NCBI RefSeq assembly: GCF_000223905.1
Contig: NC_015948.1
Location: forward strand, 992,001 to 1,056,000
Length of the DNA: 64,000 nt
Direction: 5' to 3'
DNA from: Haloarcula hispanica ATCC 33960
Lineage (GTDB): Archaea > Halobacteriota > Halobacteria > Halobacteriales > Haloarculaceae
Shown: one piece after another, positions 43,602 to 52,214 of the stretch
Layout of the letters: every line of letters begins with the position of its first letter
Position numbering within the stretch: the stretch's first letter is position 1
Translations under genes and position numbers: made by a program
Notes under the pieces: generated by a model
The model's input: the letters and a program-made list of their open reading frames with translations, nothing else
The model's database searches: none
What the model was told of the DNA's origin: nothing

Positions 43602-44639
43602 TTACAGATAGCCGCGCTTGTTCAGCAGTTCGCCGTTCAGCACGCTCGCACCGGCAGCACCGCGCATCGTGTTGTGCGCGAGGCAGTTGAACTGGACGCC
43701 GTCGGTCGTCTCGCGGAACCCACCGACTGCGACGCCCATGCCGTCCTCGACGTTGCGGTCCAGTCGCGGCTGTGGGCGGTCGGGTTCCTCGAACACCGTG
43801 ATGAGTTTCTCCGGCGAGGACGGCAGGTCGATACCGGTAGCCGACTCCATCGCGGCCTCGGCATCAGCCGTGGAGATGTCCTCCGTGGTGTCGGCCCAAA
43901 CGTTTTCGAGGTGGCCGTCGAGCGTCGGGATGCGGTTACAGGAGGCTGCCACGTCCATCTCGTTGAGATGGACTTCCGCGCCGTCGAACGAACCCAGGAG
44001 CTTGCGCGATTCGGTCTCCATCTTCTGCTCTTCGCCACCGATGTGCGGGATGGCGTTGTCGATGATCTCCATCGACGAGACGCCGGAGTAGCCCGCGCCG
44101 GAGACGGCCTGAAGCGTCGAGACACGTACGTCGGTCAGGTCGAACTCTCGGTCGAGGGTGGCCAGCGGCGGGACCATCGTAATCGTCGAGCAGTTCGGGT
44201 TCTTCAGGAGCGCGCCGTCCCAGCCACGTTCGTCGCGCTGGACTTCGAGGAGGTCGACGTGGTCGGCGTTGACCTCGGGGATGATGAGCGGCACGTCCTC
44301 GTCCATCCGGCCGTTCGAGGAGTTCGAGGAGACAGTGTAGCCGGCCTCGCAGAACTCCGGTTCGACCTCCGCGCCGACGCTCGACGGGAGCGAAGAAAAG
44401 ATGAGATCGACGTCGTCGGGTACCGAATCAGGGTCGGTGGCGCGGACCTCTAACCCGGCCACGTCCTCGGGAATCGGGGAGTCGACGCGCCACTTGGCGG
44501 CGTCCTTGTATGTCTCGCCAACGCTTGCGTCGCTGGCCGTCAGTGCTGCAATCTCGAACTCGGAGTGGGGGTCGAGCAGTTGGATCAGTCGCTGCCCGAC
44601 TGCGCCAGTCGCACCGAGCACACCTACGCGTACAGTCAT
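43602..44639 (-). CDS. asd: Aspartate-semialdehyde dehydrogenase
   Basis: The start is taken at 44639 (MTVRVGVLGATGAVGQRLIQ). The 345-residue archaeal/fungal-type enzyme has the NADP loop GATGAVGQ, the catalytic Cys in LLKNPNCSTITMV and the His in DGHLENVWADT-neighbouring segment. It reduces aspartyl phosphate to the semialdehyde, feeding lysine, methionine, threonine and thus isoleucine. The gene follows the Cys-cluster protein after 68 bases on the same strand. Confidence 0.92.
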   Translation of the reverse strand: MTVRVGVLGATGAVGQRLIQLLDPHSEFEIAALTASDASVGETYKDAAKWRVDSPIPEDVAGLEVRATDPDSVPDDVDLIFSSLPSSVGAEVEPEFCEAGYTVSSNSSNGRMDEDVPLIIPEVNADHVDLLEVQRDERGWDGALLKNPNCSTITMVPPLATLDREFDLTDVRVSTLQAVSGAGYSGVSSMEIIDNAIPHIGGEEQKMETESRKLLGSFDGAEVHLNEMDVAASCNRIPTLDGHLENVWADTTEDISTADAEAAMESATGIDLPSSPEKLITVFEEPDRPQPRLDRNVEDGMGVAVGGFRETTDGVQFNCLAHNTMRGAAGASVLNGELLNKRGYL

Positions 44640-44707
44640 CGCTTGACACACGGCTGTGGGTGGTCAAAACAGTTTGGATACGGAGCGATACCGCTGCCTT
44701 CGTAGGA

Positions 44708-45142
44708 TTACTCACCCTCGGTGTCCTCGAAGACCCACTCGATGACGCGAGCCTCCACGAGGTCCCGCTCTTCGACGTAGGGGTCGTCGCGGTTCGCCAG
44801 CGTCTCCTCGGCTTCGGCGCGCATCTCCGATTCGATCTCCGTGTGGTCCGGCTCGTCCCGGATGTCGTTCAGCAGCGCTTCGAAGTCTTCCCGGAGGTCG
44901 AAGGAAGCGCGAGCGGCGTTACACCGGGACAGCGGGCTCATCCCGGTCTCTAACACGAGGTCACGTACCGTCTCCCAATCGGAGTCACAGAAGTAGATGG
45001 ACACCTCGCCGACGATGTCCTGCCAGGCGATGGGGTCGGCGTGCTTGAGCAGTGGGACCGCCCGCGGCGGCAGGTCCAGACGGGTCGCGGTGTCGGGATT
45101 CCCGCACAGACAGCAGGCCTTCTCCGTCTTCCCCGTGTACAT
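44708..45142 (-). CDS. Cys-containing protein of unknown function, 144 aa
   Basis: The ATG at 45142 starts MYTGKTEKACCLCGNPDTAT; a longer frame upstream is Arg/Pro-rich and is rejected. CCLCG near the N-terminus, a Cys in IYFCDSDWETV and one in LSRCNAARASF suggest a zinc site. The C-terminal half is an acidic helical region (EIESEMRAEAEETLANRDDP). Located between a helicase gene and asd on the same strand. I do not recognise a family. Confidence 0.65.
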   Translation of the reverse strand: MYTGKTEKACCLCGNPDTATRLDLPPRAVPLLKHADPIAWQDIVGEVSIYFCDSDWETVRDLVLETGMSPLSRCNAARASFDLREDFEALLNDIRDEPDHTEIESEMRAEAEETLANRDDPYVEERDLVEARVIEWVFEDTEGE

Positions 45143-45200
45143 GTGAGACAGTTGGGCCGGACGTATTTGGACCCATCGCAGTCGGACCGTAGCTGGCCGG

Positions 45201-47426
45201 CTATACCGGGATGAACTCGGGGTCAACGTCGTTCAGGCGGTCGGTGTTCGAGACGAACTGATACAGGTCGCTGTAGAGGTCCGTGCACTTCCCGTCGGCG
45301 TCGTAGCGGAGCGTGTGCCAGTCGGCGACAACGGCGCAGTAGCGCTTCGCCCGCGTGAGCGCGACGTTCAACCGCCGGGGGCCGTCGACCGGTCGCCCGA
45401 GGAACCCGACGTTCCCGTCTGCGTTGCTCCGGACGAGCGACAGCACGATGGCCGTCCGTTCGCCGCCCTGAAACGAGTCGATGGTGTCGACGGTGACGCC
45501 GTCAGCGGCGTCAGTACGCTCGGTAAGTATTTCACGGATCTTCGACACCTGCGCGCTGTAGGGCGTGATGACGCCGATCTCCTCGGCGGGCACGTCCGAC
45601 AACAGATCCTGAACGAGATGCGCGACGAGGCGGGCTTCGGTGGGATTCGTCCTGGAGTGCCCGACGGTCTCGACCCGGCCGCCGACGTTGTACCCCTCTA
45701 TCGCTGGTCGGTCGGAGAGCGGGTTGACGGCCCGCCCGTTCCGCAGCGTTCGGTCGTAGAACCGCCGGTTCGGGAAGTACGCGATGTCCCGGTGCATCCG
45801 GTACTGGGTCTGGAGCTGGAGGCCGACACCATCGTAGACGCCGCCGTCAGCGTAGAGATGCTCGAACAGCGAGTGGCCGTAGCTCGACGCCGGCGGTTCG
45901 TCGCTCGCGCTGTAGGGCGGGAGCTGTCGGTGGTCGCCGGCGAGCACGGCGCGGTCGGCCCGGACCAGCGGGATACACGACGCCGCACAGGTCGACTGCG
46001 TCGCCTCGTCGAGCACGACCAGATCGAACTCCCGGGCGAGCGTGGCGGCGCTGTTGTTCGTCACCGCTACCACGTCGGCCCGCCCGGGTACGTCGCCGTA
46101 GGCCCGCCGGACGACGCCGTTCGACGACTGGCCCGCGTTCACGCGGTCGAGGGTGTAGTCGCCGTCGCCGTGCTGGCCGTACGCGTGCAGCGACTGCGGG
46201 TCCGCCGCCTCGCGCGTCGACGCCCCCGCAACGAGGTTGTCGACGGCCTGGTTCGAGTCGGCACACACTAGCACGTCCTCACCAGCCTGTGCGGCCCGTC
46301 GGACGATTTCGACCAGCGTCCGCGTCTTTCCGGTCCCCGGCGGGCCGTGAATACAGAACAGGTCGTCGGCAAGGAGCGCGTGCTCGACGGCCAGTTGCTG
46401 CTCCTGATTCAGTTCCGCGTCGAACTGGTCGCTCCGGGCGGCCGCCCCGTTCGAGAAAGTTATCGGCCGGTCGCCGGCGAGCACGTCCCGGAAGCGGTGG
46501 TCAGACAAGGCCTCGACCGCCTCCCGTTCGCGGTCGAACGGAACGGGGTTGAGCAATGCTGTGAGTCCGTAGGTGGCGTCACCGTCGGTGAGCGCGCTTT
46601 CCAGTGTCGTCGCCCCGTCGACCTCGGCCCAGTTCACCGCGAGCCAGACCGACCGCCCGCGGATACGCTCGACCGTCGCCGCGACCGGGAACGGGCCGGT
46701 CGCTCGGGACCCGTCCACGTCGTGGACCAGCACCTCGTTCCCCTGGTGGATGCCGAAGACGGATTCCACGACGAAGGCCCAGTCGCCGCTCCATTCGGCG
46801 GCAACGTCGGCGGGCGGGTCGACGCGGAACCGGTACGTTCCGTCGTCCCTCCCCCGTGCGTGGAGTTCGGGGACCGCGTCGCCACCGGCCTCGTACACCT
46901 CGCCCGGCGAGCGCCGCTCGGCCCGTTCTCGGTTGTGCTGGCGAGTCGCTTCGCGTTCGCGTTCGACGTGTGCGTGAAGGCCCGCAATCAGGTCATCTCG
47001 CGGTATCGGGTTCCGCGGCGGCTCACTGTCGTCTATCGGTGAGTCGTAGGAGGGCGGGTACGTCTCCGGGACGTAGTCGGAGTGCCAGAAGCGGATCCGG
47101 TCGGCGAGTCCCGTGGCCCCGAAGTCGTCCGCGTCGACGAAGTCACGTTCGCCGTCGCGCTCGAAAACGAATATTCCGCCGTGAAGGGAGTGGTCGGTGA
47201 AGGCGACGAACTCGCCGGTGAGCCGCGCCGAACCCGGTTCGTGCAGCGGGATGCACACCCAGTCCTCCTCGGGGTGGGCGAGTCCGTCGTGGTGGCTCGC
47301 GAACTCGGCGACGGGCCGTGCGGGGATGACATCGCCGCGGTCGTCGAGGGCGTCGTCATCGGGGACACACAGCGTGGCGTCGTCGAGGTCGAAGGACCCG
47401 ATGACGTGGTCGAACAGGAGCGACAT
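45201..47426 (-). CDS. SF1 helicase of the Upf1/Dna2-like group
   Basis: The 741-residue protein has all expected SF1B motifs in the C-terminal 420 residues: Walker A GPPGTGKTRT, motif II DEATQST, motif III GDHRQLPP, motif IV LQTQYRMH, motif V DSFQGGE and motif VI NVALTRAKR. The N-terminal 310 residues are a beta-rich, acidic region that may bind nucleic acid or a partner. It should translocate 5' to 3' on DNA or RNA. No nuclease domain is visible. It stands upstream of the Cys protein and asd. Confidence 0.9.
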   Translation of the reverse strand: MSLLFDHVIGSFDLDDATLCVPDDDALDDRGDVIPARPVAEFASHHDGLAHPEEDWVCIPLHEPGSARLTGEFVAFTDHSLHGGIFVFERDGERDFVDADDFGATGLADRIRFWHSDYVPETYPPSYDSPIDDSEPPRNPIPRDDLIAGLHAHVEREREATRQHNRERAERRSPGEVYEAGGDAVPELHARGRDDGTYRFRVDPPADVAAEWSGDWAFVVESVFGIHQGNEVLVHDVDGSRATGPFPVAATVERIRGRSVWLAVNWAEVDGATTLESALTDGDATYGLTALLNPVPFDREREAVEALSDHRFRDVLAGDRPITFSNGAAARSDQFDAELNQEQQLAVEHALLADDLFCIHGPPGTGKTRTLVEIVRRAAQAGEDVLVCADSNQAVDNLVAGASTREAADPQSLHAYGQHGDGDYTLDRVNAGQSSNGVVRRAYGDVPGRADVVAVTNNSAATLAREFDLVVLDEATQSTCAASCIPLVRADRAVLAGDHRQLPPYSASDEPPASSYGHSLFEHLYADGGVYDGVGLQLQTQYRMHRDIAYFPNRRFYDRTLRNGRAVNPLSDRPAIEGYNVGGRVETVGHSRTNPTEARLVAHLVQDLLSDVPAEEIGVITPYSAQVSKIREILTERTDAADGVTVDTIDSFQGGERTAIVLSLVRSNADGNVGFLGRPVDGPRRLNVALTRAKRYCAVVADWHTLRYDADGKCTDLYSDLYQFVSNTDRLNDVDPEFIPV

Positions 47427-47530
47427 CTACCCCCGATTGTGCCCCGCTGTCGTAAAACAGTACGGCCCACCCCGACAGCCCGTCACACCGGACAGGAACG
47501 TTTTAATCGCCGGACCGGCCACACATCGGT

Positions 47531-48571
47531 ATGGATACCGCCGAGCGACTCGATCTGGTGACGCAACACACCACAGAGGTCGTCACCGAGGACGAACTGC
47601 GAACGCTGTTCGAGGAGAGCGACCCGTCGGCGTACATCGGCTACGCGCCGACCGGCGAGATGCACATCGGCCACTTCACGACGATGCGAAAGCTCGCGGA
47701 CTTCCTGCGGGCCGGCGTCGACGTGACGGTCCTCATCGCGGACCTGCACGCCCATCTTGACGACAACAAATCGCCGTTCGACCTACTTGACGCCCGCTCG
47801 GCCTACTACGAGACGGCCATCGAGGGCATGATTGAAGCGGCCGGCGCGGACCCCGAGGACGTGACCTTCGTCCGCGGGACCGACTTCCAGCTCGACGAAG
47901 AGTACACGCTGGAGATGTACCGGATGGCCGCCGAGACGACCATCTCTCGTACGCAGCGCGCGGCCAGCGAGGTCGTCCGCGAATCTGAGAGCCCGAACCT
48001 CGGCGGACTCATCTACCCGCTGATGCAGACGCTTGACGTGAAGGCGCTGGACGCCGACATCGCCTACGGCGGCGTCGACCAGCGCGGCATCTACATGCTC
48101 TCGCGCGAAATCCTCCCGGACCACGGCGGCGAGTCGCCGATCTGTCTGTTCGCGCCGCTGCTGTCGGGCCTGTCCGGCGGCAAGATGAGCGCCTCGGACG
48201 AAGCGTCGAAGGTCAACCTCACCGACAGCCCCGATGAGGTCGACGAGAAAATCAATCAGGCGTACTGCCCAGCCGGCGAGGTCGAGGAGAACGGCGTGCT
48301 GGAGTACCTCAACCACCTCGTCTTCCCGATTCTGGACGTTCGCGGTGAGTCCTTCGTCGTCGAGCGCCCCGAGGAGTACGGCGGGGACCTCACCTACGAG
48401 AGCTACGACGAGGTCGAGGCAGACTTCGTCAGCGGCGAACTCCACCCTGCCGACCTGAAGCCGTCCGCCGCAAGCGCGATCTCGGACGTTATCGACCCGG
48501 TCCGGGAGCGACTGGCCGACGAGGACGAGCTACTCGCCGAGGCCTACCCCGAAAAGTACGGCGCGGAGTAA
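47531..48571 (+). CDS. tyrS: Tyrosyl-tRNA synthetase
   Basis: The 346-residue class I synthetase has the HIGH motif in GEMHIGHF, the KMSKS-type loop as GGKMSASD, and the tyrosine-binding region IAYGGVDQRGIYML. Archaeal/eukaryotic TyrRS lacks the bacterial C-terminal S4 domain, and this protein is the right length for that type. TrpRS is the closest relative, but motifs favour Tyr. The methyltransferase gene follows after 12 bases, probably in one operon. Confidence 0.93.
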   Translation: MDTAERLDLVTQHTTEVVTEDELRTLFEESDPSAYIGYAPTGEMHIGHFTTMRKLADFLRAGVDVTVLIADLHAHLDDNKSPFDLLDARSAYYETAIEGMIEAAGADPEDVTFVRGTDFQLDEEYTLEMYRMAAETTISRTQRAASEVVRESESPNLGGLIYPLMQTLDVKALDADIAYGGVDQRGIYMLSREILPDHGGESPICLFAPLLSGLSGGKMSASDEASKVNLTDSPDEVDEKINQAYCPAGEVEENGVLEYLNHLVFPILDVRGESFVVERPEEYGGDLTYESYDEVEADFVSGELHPADLKPSAASAISDVIDPVRERLADEDELLAEAYPEKYGAE

Positions 48572-48583
48572 CGCGGTCGACCG

Positions 48584-49273
48584 ATGCCACCCGCCGACCC
48601 AAGCGCCGACAGTGACGAACCGGCGCGCTCGCGGGCCGCCGTCCGCCGGACCTACGAGGACATCGGCGACCACTTCTCGAAGACCCGCGAGTACGCCTGG
48701 CCGGAGGTCGAATCGTTCGTCGACGAGTGCGGCAGTGTCGGGACGGCGCTCGATGTCGGCTGTGGCAACGGCCGCCACGCGGAACTGCTCGCTGGGGTCG
48801 CTGACCGCGTCGTCGGCCTCGACGCCAGCCGCGCGCTCCTGCGGGCGGCGACCGACCGCGTCGGCGACAGCGTTGCGCTGCTGCAGGGCGATGCGACCCG
48901 GCTCCCGCTCACAGCCGGGTCCGTTGACCTCGCGGTGTACGTCGCGACGCTGCATCACCTCCCGTCGCAGGCCGCCCGCCGCGCCAGTCTGGACGAACTG
49001 GCCCGCGTCCTCGCGCCGGGCGCTCGGGCGCTCGTCAGCGCGTGGAGCACGGCCCACGACCGCTTCGACGCCGACCCCGACGCGGACGAGGGCTTTGACA
49101 CGACCGTCGACTGGACGCTCCCCGGCGGCGAGACGGTCCCGCGGTTCTACCACATCTACGCGCCGGCCGAGTTCGAGCGCGATGTCGCCGACAGCGACCT
49201 CCGGCTCGTCTCGATGGAGCTGTCAAGCGGCAACTGTTACGGGGTCGTCGAGCCAGAAGGGAAACGCACTTAA
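48584..49273 (+). CDS. Class I SAM methyltransferase, Trm9/ABH8-like
   Basis: The 229-residue protein has the SAM motif ALDVGCGNGRHAELL, an acidic loop (VVGLDASRALL), DLAVYVATLHHLPS and the Trm9-like late segment RFYHIYAPAEFERDV. Trm9 methylates the wobble uridine side chain of tRNA. The neighbours tyrS and a tRNA-Gly(UCC), which has a wobble U, are in harmony with that role, but this is inference. Confidence 0.8.
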   Translation: MPPADPSADSDEPARSRAAVRRTYEDIGDHFSKTREYAWPEVESFVDECGSVGTALDVGCGNGRHAELLAGVADRVVGLDASRALLRAATDRVGDSVALLQGDATRLPLTAGSVDLAVYVATLHHLPSQAARRASLDELARVLAPGARALVSAWSTAHDRFDADPDADEGFDTTVDWTLPGGETVPRFYHIYAPAEFERDVADSDLRLVSMELSSGNCYGVVEPEGKRT

Positions 49274-49352
49274 TTGCCTTCCATCTATGGATGTGTACGT
49301 TCGCACTCGGGCGAAACACAGTCCATCTGGTCTGTGTCCGCACGAGTGAGTG

Positions 49353-49474
49353 GCGGTGGTGAGCAAATCCAACGGATTTGCGAACGACGCCGCGCGCGAA
49401 CGCAGTGAGAGCGCGACGGTGGCGAGCGATTCCAGCGGAATCGCGAGGCACGCCGCGAAGACGCGAAGCGATGC
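49353..49474 (+). repeat. Two tandem hairpin units upstream of tRNA-Gly
   Basis: Unit A carries GCAAATCC-AAC-GGATTTGC (49363-49381), unit B GCGATTCC-AGC-GGAATCGC (49426-49444). Both stems are flanked by GA on each side and followed by ACGCCGCG. The units are diverged but the base changes in the stems compensate each other. A GCGC-GA hairpin (about 49393-49415) lies between. The last CGCCGCG (about 49451-49457) can also pair with the tRNA acceptor 5' strand. Confidence 0.55.
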
Positions 49475-49545
49475 GCGGCGGTGGTCTAGTGGTAGGACCT
49501 GAGCCTTCCAAGCTCATGGCCCGGGTTCAAATCCCGGTCGCCGCA
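49475..49545 (+). tRNA. tRNA-Gly, anticodon UCC
   Basis: The 71-base cloverleaf folds fully: acceptor GCGGCGG with TCGCCGC, D arm GTCT/GGAC, anticodon stem TGAGC/GCTCA with loop CTTCCAA (anticodon TCC, reading GGA), and T arm CCGGG/CCCGG with loop TTCAAAT. Discriminator A; CCA is not encoded. There is no intron. It follows the Trm9-like gene by about 200 bases and may be processed from a longer transcript. Confidence 0.95.
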
Positions 49546-49638
49546 TTCTACAGCAACAAAAACGACCAGCCGAGGCGTTATCAGACGTTTTGGACGTCGC
49601 CGAGGTCTCTCAGCCGCCTTTGAAGCCAACTGACGCCG

Positions 49639-49953
49639 TCACTCCGGTTCGACCGCAGCCTGCTCGAACTCTTGCCAGTCGTCGCCCATCCATTCCTGCA
49701 GGCGGTCGGTGACGCCAGCGAAGTCCTCGCCGTCCTCGAAGGACTCGACGACGACCCAGCCGTCGCCGTCGCGGTCGTAGCCGAGGCTGTAGCCGCGGTC
49801 GCCGTCGATGATGACGACGAACGCGGCCACCACGTCGAGGTCGGGGAAGAACCCGACTGGCGCGAACCCGTAGTCGTCGTGCTGGGCTTCGAGGGCAGAG
49901 ATTTCGCTCGTCGAGAGCGGTCTGTCCGGCAGTGAGTCAGTCAGTTCGGTCAT
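49639..49953 (-). CDS. Conserved haloarchaeal protein, 104 aa
   Basis: The 104-residue acidic protein begins MTELTDSLPDRPLSTSEISA, has a beta-rich core (GFFPDLDVVAAFVVIIDGDR, then YSLGYDRDGDGWVVVE) and ends in a helix QEWMGDDWQEFEQ. There is no catalytic motif. The fold looks like a small alpha-beta domain. No family function is known to me. Convergent with the tRNA gene. Confidence 0.7.
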   Translation of the reverse strand: MTELTDSLPDRPLSTSEISALEAQHDDYGFAPVGFFPDLDVVAAFVVIIDGDRGYSLGYDRDGDGWVVVESFEDGEDFAGVTDRLQEWMGDDWQEFEQAAVEPE

Positions 49954-50347
49954 TACGTCGCAGTCGTGGGGAGAGGACTGAAAGCGTTTCGAGCGGGGCG
50001 CGGCCGGGGGACCTCAAAGTGTGAGGCAGACATAACTTCGGCCAACATTGAAGTATTATCATGACTTTTGTTAACATGGAGCTTCCTACGCTCCCGGCGG
50101 GAACGACCGTCGTACCATCCGGGATTGGCATCGGCGGACGATCATCGCCGGTGGAGACTGGCCACTCCACCGGCCACGTATCGCTTTGAAACTAACGGCA
50201 GACGGAGCAGCTGACACCTCACCCCCACCCCCACCACTTTCCCTGCTCCCGTTTTTCGAGGTGGTTTCGATACAGTAGTCCAAACGTTGACCTGATAGGG
50301 CCGGCGAGGGCCGGTGGGGTTTTCTGCCAGTACGTGTAGCGTCGGAT
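49954..50347. other. 394-base stretch between a small gene and dinB
   Basis: I see no secure gene. A frame from ATG 50061 (or 50076) to TGA 50189 would encode about 40 residues (MELPTLPAGTTVVPSGIGIG...). A TATA-like GTATTATC (50052-50060) lies upstream, but codon use is mixed and no family is recognised. CCCACCCCCACCCCCACC (about 50221-50232 and neighbours) is a C-rich run. The dinB promoter is not obvious. Confidence 0.4.
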
Positions 50348-51697
50348 ATGGACGCCGCGCGGCTCCCTGGAACCAGCGGACCCGAGCAAATAGTCGCGCA
50401 CGTCGACATGGACTGTTTCTACGCCGCCTGCGAACAGCGGCGGGAGCCGGCACTCAGAGGCGAGCCGCTCGTCGTGGGGATGGGCTACGAGAACGGCGCG
50501 ACCCACGGGGCCGTCGCGACAGCGAGCTACGAGGCCCGGGCGTACGGTGTCGAGTCGGCGATGGCGATCTCTGAGGCGCTGGAACGGCTCCCACGGAAGG
50601 TCGACGCTGTCGACGACCCGGCCCTCGATGTCGAGGATGCTGGGTTCTACCGCCCGGTCGAGATGGACTTCTACGAGTCCGTCGCCGCGGATGTCCGGGA
50701 CATCCTCCATGCAGAAGCGGCCGTCGTCCGCGAGGTGAGCATCGACGAGGCGTATCTGGATGTGACCGAACAGGTCTCCTGGGAGACCGTCGAGTCGTGG
50801 GCACAAGACCTGAAAGACACCATCGAATCGGAGGTGGGCGTGGCGGCGAGCGTCGGCGTCGCGCCGACGATGAGCGCCGCGAAGGTGGCCAGCGACCGCG
50901 ACAAGCCGGACGGCCTAATCGTCGTCGAACCCGGGGCTGTCCGAGAGTTCTTCGATGACCTCCCCGTCGAGGACGTCCACGGCGTCGGCCCGGTCACCGC
51001 CAGGGAACTCGCCTCGCTCGATATCGAAACCGCGGGCGATCTGGCGGCCGCTGACCCGGAACTGCTTGCCGAGCGCTTCGGCGAGCGCGGCCGCGAGATA
51101 CGCCGCTACGCCCGCGGCGAGGACGAGCGGTCGGTGACACCGAAAGGCGACCCCAAGAGCCTCTCGCGGGAGTCCGCGTTCACCGAAGCGACGGCCGAGA
51201 TGGAGGCCAAGTGTCGGCAGGTTCGCACCCTCGCCGACGCTGTCGCCGACCGTGCACAGCGAAAGGGCGCGCGCTACCAGACCATCGGCATCAAGGTCGT
51301 GACGCCGCCGTTCGACGTGAACACGCGTGCCCGGTCGCTCCCCGGCCCGGTCGAGGAGCCCGACCTTGTCAGGCGCGTCGCGCTCGACCTGCTCGGCGAG
51401 TTCGACGACGACCCGGTTCGGAAGGTCGGTGTCCGCGTCTCGAACCTTGATTTCTCGGCCGGCGAGCAGGCCAATCTGGACGGGTTCGGCGGTGGCTCCG
51501 GAACCGAGGAGACGACCGATAGCTCCGTCGCCGACAACAGCTCGGAGACGGCTAAAGAACAGGACGAGGAAGGACAGGTCGGTCTCGGAACGTTCGGTGA
51601 GAGCGAGGCTGCCGGAGATACGATGGACGAAGATGGAGGCCCCGCTGACACTCACATTTCACTCCCGCCCGGCCAGACCACGCTCGCGGATTTCTAG
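50348..51697 (+). CDS. dinB: DNA polymerase IV (Y family)
   Basis: The 449-residue protein has the Y-family signature: HVDMDCFYAACEQRREP with the first metal ligands, SIDEAYLDVTEQV with the catalytic Asp-Glu, and the little-finger domain to about residue 375. A disordered acidic linker of about 60 residues leads to a C-terminal GQTTLADF, which fits a PCNA-interacting QxxLxxF box. It performs translesion synthesis. Standard DinB is 350-370 residues, so the extra length is the halophilic linker plus the PCNA tether. Confidence 0.93.
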   Translation: MDAARLPGTSGPEQIVAHVDMDCFYAACEQRREPALRGEPLVVGMGYENGATHGAVATASYEARAYGVESAMAISEALERLPRKVDAVDDPALDVEDAGFYRPVEMDFYESVAADVRDILHAEAAVVREVSIDEAYLDVTEQVSWETVESWAQDLKDTIESEVGVAASVGVAPTMSAAKVASDRDKPDGLIVVEPGAVREFFDDLPVEDVHGVGPVTARELASLDIETAGDLAAADPELLAERFGERGREIRRYARGEDERSVTPKGDPKSLSRESAFTEATAEMEAKCRQVRTLADAVADRAQRKGARYQTIGIKVVTPPFDVNTRARSLPGPVEEPDLVRRVALDLLGEFDDDPVRKVGVRVSNLDFSAGEQANLDGFGGGSGTEETTDSSVADNSSETAKEQDEEGQVGLGTFGESEAAGDTMDEDGGPADTHISLPPGQTTLADF

Positions 51698-52045
51698 TTA
51701 GGCGACACCGTGTTCCAGATTCTCCAGCAGTTTCCCGACGAACAGACCTGCTCGCGGAGAAATAGTGTCGTCTGCTGGGACTGCTGTCGGATGCGCGGCC
51801 AGCGTGTCGACGAACCGCTGGCTGTGGGTCATCGCGTGTAACATATCGACTACGTCGACCACCAGTCCTTCGTCGCTGGTGTCCATCCCGGCGTAGCGCT
51901 CTTTCTCTGCCTCGGAGTAGGTGATCGTCCAGGCCGGGCCGCCGGCAGCCGCGACGATGTCTTCGAGCGGTGCCACTTCGAGTGGACCGTCGTCACTCCC
52001 GACGTACACCGTTCCGTCCTCGACGAACGTCTCGTACCTGTCCAT
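51698..52045 (-). CDS. Conserved haloarchaeal protein, 115 aa
   Basis: I start it at 52045 (MDRYETFVEDGTVYVGSDDG), because the longer frame upstream is basic and overlaps the bluB promoter region. The protein is acidic with a beta hairpin at the start and a helical C-terminal half (LVVDVVDMLHAMTHSQRFVD). Its stop codon abuts the dinB stop directly. Function unknown. Confidence 0.65.
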   Translation of the reverse strand: MDRYETFVEDGTVYVGSDDGPLEVAPLEDIVAAAGGPAWTITYSEAEKERYAGMDTSDEGLVVDVVDMLHAMTHSQRFVDTLAAHPTAVPADDTISPRAGLFVGKLLENLEHGVA

Positions 52046-52214
52046 GGACAGCCCCAGCCGAACGAGTGTGTCAAGGTGTCCCACCACAATAGCCGTTACC
52101 CCGTCTCGGGCTGACTGGCACCGCTCACGGTCCGTTTCGCGTTCGCATCCCGTCGTACCCGGGACACTGTCGGTCAGCACAACCGGTTTACAACTGTCGT
52201 TTGTCAGGGAAGAT

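Noticed and set aside
50061-50189. 42-codon ORF upstream of dinB
   Set aside because: A TATA-like box is present, but codon bias is weak and no Shine-Dalgarno or family supports it. Mentioned only under the gene-free stretch.
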